Shown here: positions 28,109-33,089 of the stretch, piece by piece
Layout: each line of letters opens with the position of its first letter
Numbering within the stretch: position 1 is the first letter of the stretch
Program-made: the position numbers and the translations under genes
The notes under the pieces: generated by a model
Databases searched by the model: none
The model's input: the letters and a program-made list of their open reading frames with translations, nothing else
Told to the model about the DNA's origin: nothing
Source of the DNA: a virus
Direction: 5' to 3' (one strand)
IMG/VR virus record: IMGVR_UViG_3300008107_000204
Coordinates: 1 to 33,089 of that record
Length of the DNA: 33,089 bases

Positions 28109-29250
28109 TCACGCTTCTTGCGTGTTGCTTCTTCACTGCCTGGTTCTAATTCAGGCTCTTTTTCTTTCTTAGATGGTTTTGCTGTTGAAGTACTAGATTT
28201 AGTAACTACATTCCCGTTAACATCTACTAATACAACGTCCTTGTCACCCTTCTTGCCTATACCGCGTGAAAGTGTTACACCTAATGTGCGTAGTCCGGGC
28301 AATGGATTATTACGAGTACTGTCATTACGAATTAACCATACCATTAAATGAGTTTCAGGAATGTCTTCTTTCTTAGCAATAACAGCATGTGCATCAACCT
28401 TGATGTTATTATCATCTTGTGTGAAATGTTGCGGCTTAAATGTTTGTATGACCACTCCACCTTTAGGGCTTATATCACTTCCAAACACAGCATTTAAAGC
28501 CTCTTCTGGTGTAGGCTCTACTACGATTTCTTTACTTAGTTTATACACAGGGGTAGATTCTCCTGTGCGATTATTCTTCTTTTGACCAATAACTTGCAAT
28601 TCAATCGTGCCGTCATCTCTTAGTTTTTTAATTATTTCTTTAGCCTTTGCACCAAACAAACTGTCAGCACTTTCCCACATATCAGCATTTAATTCTTTAA
28701 TACTGATAGGCAAATGCCCACGTTCGCTACGTAATACAACGTCGGCTTTCTTACGTTCTGCGGTGTCACGCCCAGCAACATCAACTGAAGTGCAATTTTT
28801 AATCGTTAGCTTTTTACCTCTTGGATCTTCAAATGTAACATTAGCTGACCCGTATTTTTCTACGACACTTTGAATAATACTGGCTAATTCTATTTCATTT
28901 GCTACGCCAGCACTATTTTCACCTTGTTTACCTTCATCTTTTACAACAACTGCAACTGGACTATTTTTAAAGATAATGCCACCCAAACTGCTTATACCAG
29001 GATCAGGACTGTAAGTGGGCATTGATTTTGGTAGTTGACGCTTTAATGCAATTAGAATGTCATTCAATACTTGTTTTCTAAAATCATTCTTTTTCTGACC
29101 ATCAGGTATTTGAACCAATACATTAATTTTATTTCCATTGATCTTTGGATTTTCATGGCCCAAGCTAGTCAATGCATTGACAATATCGTCTCTGGATACG
29201 GGCATTTCCCCATCTTCTACCAAAGGGCTTGTAAATTCAGTGTATCTCAT
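28105..29250 (-). CDS. phage protein with possible PD-(D/E)XK-like core
   Basis: A 381-residue protein. The N-terminal ~75 residues (SRDDIVNALTSLGHENPKIN) look like a small alpha/beta domain. The central region has GVANEIELASIIQSVVEKYG (E119), DVAGRDTAERKKADVVLRSE (D170) and LPISIKELNADMWESADSLF (K185, E186), reminiscent of nuclease-fold proteins although the E/D-x-K pair is not canonical (S-I-K). The C-terminal part is basic and low-complexity (SSTSTAKPSKKEKEPELEPG). No function can be assigned. ATG 29250 follows a minus-strand late-type octamer by about 50 nt, and a terminator sits just beyond its end. Confidence 0.7.
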   Translation of the reverse strand: MRYTEFTSPLVEDGEMPVSRDDIVNALTSLGHENPKINGNKINVLVQIPDGQKKNDFRKQVLNDILIALKRQLPKSMPTYSPDPGISSLGGIIFKNSPVAVVVKDEGKQGENSAGVANEIELASIIQSVVEKYGSANVTFEDPRGKKLTIKNCTSVDVAGRDTAERKKADVVLRSERGHLPISIKELNADMWESADSLFGAKAKEIIKKLRDDGTIELQVIGQKKNNRTGESTPVYKLSKEIVVEPTPEEALNAVFGSDISPKGGVVIQTFKPQHFTQDDNNIKVDAHAVIAKKEDIPETHLMVWLIRNDSTRNNPLPGLRTLGVTLSRGIGKKGDKDVVLVDVNGNVVTKSSTSTAKPSKKEKEPELEPGSEEATRKKRD

Positions 29251-29299
29251 GTAAAATGTCTCTTTGAGTTAATGAAGTGATAATTGTATCACCATTAAG

Positions 29300-29307
29300 T
29301 ATTTATC
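29300..29307 (-). promoter_or_regulatory. minus-strand late promoter octamer GATAAATA
   Basis: GATAAATA on the minus strand, then CTTA and an ATG opening an 8-codon frame (MVIQLSLH). The annotated gene start is 50 nt further on at 29250. Confidence 0.45.
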
Positions 29308-29330
29308 GCAAATTTATTTTAAGGATGTAT

Positions 29331-29921
29331 ATGAGTTTAGTGCCAATGGTTTTAGAACAAACAAGCAAGGGTGAACGTAGCTATGATATTTATAGTCGTT
29401 TGCTTAGGGACCGTGTAATTTTGCTTGAGGGCGAAGTACACGACCACATGGCAAATCTAATTGTTGCCCAGTTGTTGTATCTTGAAAGTGAAGGAGATAA
29501 AGATATCTCCGTATATATTAATAGTCCAGGTGGTAGTGTAACTGCTGGTATGGCGATCTATGATTGTATGCAATTCGTCAAGCCTGATATCCATACAATT
29601 GTCATGGGTCAGGCATGCTCTATGGGTAGTTTGCTTTCACAAGCAGGTAGCCCGGGTAAGCGTCATATGCTTCCAAATGCACGACATATGATCCATCAAC
29701 CTTCAGGCGGCGCACGTGGTCAAGCCACTGACATGGAAATTCAAGTAAAAGAGATTTTGCAAATGAAACGAACCTTGACAGAAATCTATGTCAATCACAA
29801 TAGCATGGGTAAAACATTTGTAGAATTGTCAAAAGACATGGAACGTGACTTTTACATGAGCGCCCAAGAATCTGTAGACTATGGTCTTGCAGACAAAATA
29901 CTTACCTCTCGTACTACTTAA
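29331..29921 (+). CDS. clpP: ClpP, ATP-dependent Clp protease proteolytic subunit
   Basis: A 196-residue serine protease of the ClpP family, full length (E. coli mature form about 193). The catalytic Ser97 is in [10 protein letters not shown], His122 in HMIHQP and Asp at about 168 in [11 protein letters not shown]. Other signatures: [36 protein letters not shown] and GQATDMEIQ. There is almost no propeptide before the mature start, so it may not need processing. It should form tetradecamers docking phage ClpX (IGF loop present) or host ClpA/X. ATG 29331 has the AAGGATGTAT ribosome binding site; an upstream in-frame ATG at 29277 is less likely. Confidence 0.95.
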   Translation: MSLVPMVLEQTSKGERSYDIYSRLLRDRVILLEGEVHDHMANLIVAQLLYLESEGDKDISVYINSPGGSVTAGMAIYDCMQFVKPDIHTIVMGQACSMGSLLSQAGSPGKRHMLPNARHMIHQPSGGARGQATDMEIQVKEILQMKRTLTEIYVNHNSMGKTFVELSKDMERDFYMSAQESVDYGLADKILTSRTT

Positions 29922-29930
29922 GTATTCAGT

Positions 29931-29959
29931 TTGACAATAAATAGGTTTGGGTATACAAT
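29931..29959 (+). promoter_or_regulatory. sigma70 promoter cassette (copy 3)
   Basis: TTGACA, spacer ATAAATAGGTTTGGGTA, TACAAT (29954-29959), directly after the clpP stop. Confidence 0.78.
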
Positions 29960-29972
29960 ACGGTTATTCACT

Positions 29973-29980
29973 GATAAATA
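29973..29980 (+). promoter_or_regulatory. T4-type late promoter octamer GATAAATA
   Basis: GATAAATA, then GTTAT, then ATG 29986. In tandem with the sigma70 cassette 14 nt upstream, so the gene may be expressed early with a leader and late without one. Confidence 0.55.
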
Positions 29981-29985
29981 GTTAT

Positions 29986-30168
29986 ATGAAACTCAACGAA
30001 ATTTCCAAGCCTAGTAGAAAAGCAATTTTTGAAAGCCTTTGTTCCGATACTGAACAGCCTTTCACCACTGTTACATTACAGGAAATTGCTGAATCTATTT
30101 CCAAATTTGATGATTCCGACCCTGGCATGACCGTTGATGAAGCCCTTGACTGGCTTAAAAACGCATGA
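29986..30168 (+). CDS. small acidic phage protein
   Basis: A 60-residue acidic protein: MKLNEISKPSRKAIFESLCS, TVTLQEIAESISKFDDSDPG and the end MTVDEALDWLKNA. Helical. It stands directly before a larger protein with a RelE-like segment, and an antitoxin role is possible but unsupported by any motif. Tandem sigma70 and late-type promoters precede it, with no clear Shine-Dalgarno. Confidence 0.68.
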   Translation: MKLNEISKPSRKAIFESLCSDTEQPFTTVTLQEIAESISKFDDSDPGMTVDEALDWLKNA

Positions 30169-30184
30169 AGGGTGGAATCAATAA

Positions 30185-30928
30185 ATGCTTAGAGTATTAG
30201 GCGCCGGGCCAAACAGCGAACTTGCCAAAACAATAGATAAATTCACCGACCAGCGTGATCGGATAAAAACTGAATTATCTAAGTTCCTACAGTGGAAAAA
30301 CAAAACACCTTATAACGGATCTTTACCCGGGTTACCTGGCTTCGGTGATAGTGACAGAAAATTTAGATCGGGTGGTAATTTTGGTTCTAAGTTACCCGGT
30401 ATTTCACATGCACATTTAACACACAACCTTAGCATTGTGTATTTTGTTGACAAAGAAACAAACACTATACGATTATACGGTGTTTACAGCCATGATGATA
30501 TTGGCACCGGTAGTCCTCCTGACTTAAAACGCCAAGAACAAATGGGAGGTCGTTGGGCTAATATGAAGTTTGATGCTAGTATACAGCCTACTGCACTTGA
30601 CCCTTCAACAAAGACAATCACACAAAAATTGGTATCGCAAGGCAAACCAAACTATGCGCCTAAGCCAAAACAACCTGTAGCAAGTACCACGGCGCAACAA
30701 GAAGAATCTCCTTTTGTGCAAATGTCTAAGCAGGTAGATAGTTTTTGGCCTGATCGTAACCTGTACAAACAGTTACAAAATGCACGTTCAAAAACAGAAC
30801 AATTAGCCGTGATCAATGGTGAAGTAAATTATATCAATGTGATATCTAAACGCCACTCTCTATACCCTAACCAAATGCAATATGTAAGAGGGTTGCAGGC
30901 ACTATACAATGCACTTACCAAAAAGTAA
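30185..30928 (+). CDS. phage protein with RelE-like N-terminal segment
   Basis: A 247-residue protein. The segment LPGISHAHLTHNLSIVYFVD followed by TIRLYGVYSHDDIGTG (about 72-112) resembles the 'H..L...-l-Y.v-....l.L.....H' core of RelE/YafQ-type mRNA interferases. A Pro/Gln-rich linker (KPKQPVASTTAQQEES) and a helical C-terminus (VDSFWPDRNLYKQLQNARSK ...) follow. A weak AGGGTGG site precedes ATG 30185. It ends in AAAAAGTAATACTTA. Function uncertain: toxin-like fold or structural protein. Confidence 0.65.
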   Translation: MLRVLGAGPNSELAKTIDKFTDQRDRIKTELSKFLQWKNKTPYNGSLPGLPGFGDSDRKFRSGGNFGSKLPGISHAHLTHNLSIVYFVDKETNTIRLYGVYSHDDIGTGSPPDLKRQEQMGGRWANMKFDASIQPTALDPSTKTITQKLVSQGKPNYAPKPKQPVASTTAQQEESPFVQMSKQVDSFWPDRNLYKQLQNARSKTEQLAVINGEVNYINVISKRHSLYPNQMQYVRGLQALYNALTKK

Positions 30929-30943
30929 TACTTAAGCAGTAGG

Positions 30944-30972
30944 TTGACAATAAATCACTTTGGGTATACAAT
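30944..30972 (+). promoter_or_regulatory. sigma70 promoter cassette (copy 4)
   Basis: TTGACA, spacer ATAAATCACTTTGGGTA, TACAAT (30967-30972), 16 nt after the previous stop. Spacer identical to the copies at 13060, 31227 and 31722. Confidence 0.82.
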
Positions 30973-31001
30973 AGAGGCTTCTGTAGTGAAAAGGAGCTTT
31001 T

Positions 31002-31202
31002 ATGTCTTACATCGTTTTCAAACACAATAAAGAATACGGTCCTCGTCAAGGTCTCGAGGGTCCGTTTCACTACCCCAATGGTCAGGTTCTGTACTACGAT
31101 CCTAAACAAGGTGAGTACTACGATCCTCGTACCGACTTCTATGTTGATCGTGATGAGGTCGCATTGTTGCAAAATTCCATCTTTGATGTACTCAAAAAGT
31201 AG
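31002..31202 (+). CDS. small Tyr/Asp-rich phage protein
   Basis: A 66-residue protein: FKHNKEYGPRQGLEGPFHYP, GQVLYYDPKQGEYYDPRTDF and a C-terminal helix (VALLQNSIFDVLKK). The YYDPKQGEYYDP part is a short internal repeat. No family recognised. AAAAGGAGCTTTT before the ATG is strong. It ends in AAAAAGTAGTACTT. Confidence 0.72.
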   Translation: MSYIVFKHNKEYGPRQGLEGPFHYPNGQVLYYDPKQGEYYDPRTDFYVDRDEVALLQNSIFDVLKK

Positions 31203-31226
31203 TACTTTTTATCGCATACCCAAAGG

Positions 31227-31255
31227 TTGACAATAAATCACTTTGGGTATATAAT
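31227..31255 (+). promoter_or_regulatory. sigma70 promoter cassette (copy 5) with 10-bp inverted repeat
   Basis: TTGACA, spacer ATAAATCACTTTGGGTA, TATAAT (31250-31255). ATACCCAAAG (31216-31225) and CTTTGGGTAT (31241-31250) flank the -35. From the -35 to the ribosome binding site the copy is practically identical to that at 13060. Confidence 0.87.
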
Positions 31256-31286
31256 ACTTGTATTGATTGATTAAAGGAGCACATAA

Positions 31287-31559
31287 ATGCGTACAAAAAC
31301 AGTTATCGAAGGTCTGAAAAACTCACAAAAATTCCGTGTGATTTTCAAAGGCGACGGAAGTGAAAACGATATCGGTATGTACCTCACAATCAAGCAAATG
31401 ACCGAACAATTTGCTACAGTTAACGCCCGCACATTGTGTTGGGACGCAATGATTAGGTTAGCAGTTGAACGCCGTATTGCTAAGTCACTAAACGAACCAA
31501 TTCCAAGTGGTCTCGGTACTACTATTCGTGGCAAGCAAATTCAAGTTGATTTGGTTTAA
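31287..31559 (+). CDS. hypothetical phage protein
   Basis: A 90-residue basic protein: RTKTVIEGLKNSQKFRVIFK, DIGMYLTIKQMTEQFATVNA, ARTLCWDAMIRLAVERRIAK and a short Gly-rich end. The central part could be a helix-turn-helix (TIKQMTEQFATVNARTLCWD), which would fit a small regulator, but this is only a pattern reading. AAAGGAGCACATAA precedes ATG 31287, behind promoter copy 5. Confidence 0.7.
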   Translation: MRTKTVIEGLKNSQKFRVIFKGDGSENDIGMYLTIKQMTEQFATVNARTLCWDAMIRLAVERRIAKSLNEPIPSGLGTTIRGKQIQVDLV

Positions 31560-31569
31560 GGAGTATAGT

Positions 31570-31725
31570 ATGAAATACGAAACAGCCATCAAAGTCCTGC
31601 TCAAAGAATGTGAATTTTTAGGTCAGAATATTTCAGACCTGTTGCAAGATATTGCACAAAACGGTCGTATGATGTATAGCGAAAAAGTAGTACAAGCCGC
31701 AGATGTGTATAACAGCCGCGGTTGA
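31570..31725 (+). CDS. small helical protein
   Basis: A 51-residue protein: KYETAIKVLLKECEFLGQNI, then SDLLQDIAQNGRMMYSEKVV and QAADVYNSRG. Helical, unrecognised. AAGGAGTATAGT is its ribosome binding site, 10 nt after the previous stop. Its TGA stop lies inside the -35 of the next promoter. Confidence 0.68.
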   Translation: MKYETAIKVLLKECEFLGQNISDLLQDIAQNGRMMYSEKVVQAADVYNSRG

Positions 31726-31750
31726 CAATAAATCACTTTGGGTATATAAT
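31722..31750 (+). promoter_or_regulatory. sigma70 promoter cassette (copy 6)
   Basis: TTGACA (31722-31727, overlapping the upstream TGA), spacer ATAAATCACTTTGGGTA, TATAAT (31745-31750), 34 nt before ATG 31785. Confidence 0.87.
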
Positions 31751-31784
31751 AGAATCTTCAACAGTAAACAACAGGAGTTTGAAA

Positions 31785-32240
31785 ATGGGTACACGTTCAA
31801 TGATTGGTGTGATGCATGGTGATAACTGTAAAGCAGTGTATTGTCATTGGGATGGCTATCTGTCACACAATGGTCGTATTTTGCAAGAACACTATGATAG
31901 TGCAAAAGCTAACCATCTTGTTGCAATGGGCAATCTTTCTAGTCTTGCACCCGAGATTGGTGAAAAGCATCCCTTCAGCCAGTTTGAAGTCAACATGACC
32001 AGTGATGAATTTAAAGAAAAATATGGCAACATGTGTACATTCTATGGTCGTGACCGTGATGAATCTGAGAATGAGTTTGTGACATTCACTAGCAAAGAAT
32101 CATTGGTTGAACATTTCAACAATGTCTGGGCTGAGTTTTGCTACATTATGAAAGACGGTGTTTGGTATATGTTTGACCAAGACAATACTGAATTGCGTTT
32201 GTTGTCAGAAGAATTGGCTAAAGTAACTGAGGAAGTATAA
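31785..32240 (+). CDS. conserved phage protein (MGTRSxIG...CHWDGYLxHNG)
   Basis: A 151-residue protein opening MGTRSMIGVMHGDNCKAVYC, then HWDGYLSHNGRILQEHYDSA, LSSLAPEIGEKHPF and, late, FTSKESLVEHFNNVWAEFCY. The 'GTRS.IG......A.YCHWDGYL.HNG' pattern is widespread in tailed phages and some bacteria, but its activity is not established to my knowledge. CAGGAGTTTGAAA fixes ATG 31785. It is coupled to the next gene by TAATG. Confidence 0.82.
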   Translation: MGTRSMIGVMHGDNCKAVYCHWDGYLSHNGRILQEHYDSAKANHLVAMGNLSSLAPEIGEKHPFSQFEVNMTSDEFKEKYGNMCTFYGRDRDESENEFVTFTSKESLVEHFNNVWAEFCYIMKDGVWYMFDQDNTELRLLSEELAKVTEEV

Positions 32241-32569
32241 TGGAAGCAGTAGTAGAAACAACAGTATGGAATGATAGCAACAATGCTAATCACACATATC
32301 TTCTTGACGGTACCAAAATGCTTGCGTACATCAAGGTTGGTTCTACTACTCCATTCTACTTTAAGAACCCGATTACTATCGACAAGCGTGGTCGTAAGTT
32401 TGTTCCAGTAAAGCCGAATCCTTTCAAGGCTGTGAAAGAAAAGAGTACAATCGTGAAAGTGTCCGGTAGCAAAGGCAACATGTATAATATTGATACCGTA
32501 GACAAAACATGTACATGCCCTGGATACACATTTCGTGGTAGTTGCAAACACATTAAGGAATTGGTATGA
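32240..32569 (+). CDS. SWIM zinc-finger protein
   Basis: A 109-residue protein with a C-terminal SWIM motif CTCPGYTFRGSCKH (C91, C93, C102, H104), the C-x-C-x(n)-C-x-H signature, preceded by the usual beta hairpin (GNMYNIDTVDKT). SWIM fingers bind DNA or protein. The N-terminal ~70 residues (MLAYIKVGSTTPFYFKNPIT) are unrecognised. TAATG and ATGA overlaps with both neighbours. Confidence 0.82.
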   Translation: MEAVVETTVWNDSNNANHTYLLDGTKMLAYIKVGSTTPFYFKNPITIDKRGRKFVPVKPNPFKAVKEKSTIVKVSGSKGNMYNIDTVDKTCTCPGYTFRGSCKHIKELV

Positions 32570-32784
32570 ACGAACGAATTAAACAACTTTGGGAAGAGGC
32601 TGCTAAAACAACTCAGGGTGATTCTTGGCAAGAGCAGACAAAGTTCATGGAAAAGTTCGCCGAGTTGATTGTGAAAGAATGTATTGAACGAGCAAGCATT
32701 GGTAACGGACACGGTAATAATCAATGGGATAGAGCGTTGACCTTTGCTGGAAAGAATATCAAAGAACATTTCGGAGTTAAATGA
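32566..32784 (+). CDS. MNER-FGV family small protein (copy 3)
   Basis: A 72-residue paralogue of the 16301 and 16922 proteins, about 16 kb away: MNERIKQLWEEAAKTTQGDS, EKFAELIVKECIERAS, end KEHFGVK. GGAG at 32773-32776 inside the FGV codons is 7 nt before ATG 32784 of the next gene. Confidence 0.78.
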   Translation: MNERIKQLWEEAAKTTQGDSWQEQTKFMEKFAELIVKECIERASIGNGHGNNQWDRALTFAGKNIKEHFGVK

Positions 32785-33005
32785 TGGAAAACATTAAGGT
32801 ATTTGTTGTCGTAAGGGATGAAGAATCGGAATCATCTTCGGAAATTCTTGGTGTCTTTTCTAATAGAGTGGATGCACAAATGTATGTGTATGATGCGATT
32901 CATACCGAATTTGATATTGATGATGATATTCCTGATGAGGAATTGTTTGATGAAATCGCTGGGTCTGGTATTAATTTCACAATTGAAAGTCATTACTTGA
33001 GGTAA
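32784..33005 (+). CDS. small acidic hypothetical protein
   Basis: A 73-residue protein: MENIKVFVVVRDEESESSSE, ILGVFSNRVDAQMYVYDAIH and a very acidic stretch (DIDDDIPDEELFDEIAG). Of the two adjacent ATGs (32781, 32784) I prefer 32784, as it keeps the 7-nt spacing from GGAG seen in the other MNER-linked pairs. Function unknown. Confidence 0.68.
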   Translation: MENIKVFVVVRDEESESSSEILGVFSNRVDAQMYVYDAIHTEFDIDDDIPDEELFDEIAGSGINFTIESHYLR

Positions 33006-33008
33006 AAT

Positions 33009-33089
33009 ATGATTAGAATAATCCTAGCTTTTGTTATTGTTTTTGTATTGTTCTTTTTCGGTATTCAGTACCTACGGAATATGTCCGGG
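33009..33089 (+). CDS. small membrane protein, truncated by window end
   Basis: ATG 33009 opens a frame running off the window: MIRIILAFVIVFVLFFFGIQ then YLRNMSG. A single N-terminal membrane helix is clear, and the 'MIRII.AFV..F.LFFFGI' start is familiar from small T4-like phage membrane proteins. The C-terminus is missing. Confidence 0.6.
   Translation, partial: MIRIILAFVIVFVLFFFGIQYLRNMSG

Noticed and set aside
29269-29295. 8-codon leader ORF (MVIQLSLH) on the minus strand after a late octamer
   Set aside because: Too short to support; no Shine-Dalgarno or attenuator structure. The ATG may be chance.
1-33089. tRNA genes, CRISPR arrays, insertion sequences, attachment sites
   Set aside because: No cloverleaf-like segment, regularly spaced repeats, transposase or integrase was recognised; intergenic gaps are mostly under 120 nt and filled by promoters or leaders.

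Overview
The window reads as a stretch of a large, AT-rich, T4-like tailed phage genome (Caudoviricetes, myovirus-type gene set). About 65 tightly packed genes, mostly with ATGA or TAATG overlaps, run almost entirely on the + strand. Many are small conserved phage proteins. The replication and repair genes are phage-type: SF2 helicase, FEN-like 5' exonuclease, ATP-dependent DNA ligase, UV damage endonuclease. Candidate late promoters follow the T4/cyanophage octamer NATAAATA. A Gram-negative, probably proteobacterial, host is inferred from two lipoproteins, a YhhQ-type transporter, ClpS, IbpA-like Hsp20, a proteobacterial-looking DnaK and a phasin-like protein. No structural (capsid, tail) gene, tRNA, CRISPR array or integrase was recognised.

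Layout. 1-2.3 kb: queuosine/7-deazaguanine block (YhhQ-like precursor transporter and a QueE-like radical SAM enzyme with a displaced third cysteine) among small membrane proteins. 2.3-4.5 kb: GT-B glycosyltransferase and NAD-dependent sugar epimerase. 4.5-9.4 kb: UvsE/UVDE, SF2 helicase, an HNH protein flanked by duplicated promoter sequence, and a FEN-like exonuclease. 9.4-14.8 kb: small conserved proteins, an exported Ala/Pro/Lys protein, a coding-like stretch with no ATG/GTG/TTG start, a phasin-like protein and an OB-fold-like protein. 14.8-18.8 kb: DNA ligase and a chain of small overlapping genes, including a repeated MNER...FGV family. 18.8-22.2 kb: large coiled-coil membrane protein and two lipoproteins. 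22.2-29.9 kb: proteostasis island with ClpX, ribosomal protein bS21, full-length DnaK, Hsp20, ClpS and ClpP, plus a SprT-like metalloprotease and three minus-strand genes. 29.9-33.1 kb: small genes behind near-identical sigma70 promoter cassettes.

How it fits together. The phage appears to carry its own chaperone/protease layer (DnaK, Hsp20, ClpX, ClpP and the N-degron adaptor ClpS) together with a ribosomal protein, so it may adjust both protein quality control and translation. The dnaK and hsp20 ribosome binding sites share a CTTGCT / AGGAG hairpin resembling a ROSE-type RNA thermometer; this is the regulatory signal I would test first. Two promoter classes are visible: consensus sigma70-like promoters (TTGAC(A/T/C) with 17-nt spacers; one cassette is reused six times with a conserved spacer) and NATAAATA octamers. 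Several of both classes lie so close to ATG that the mRNAs would be leaderless. Minus-strand units seem to end at terminators embedded in, or beyond, the opposing genes.

All functions are inferred from reading the sequence. No database search or folding program was run.
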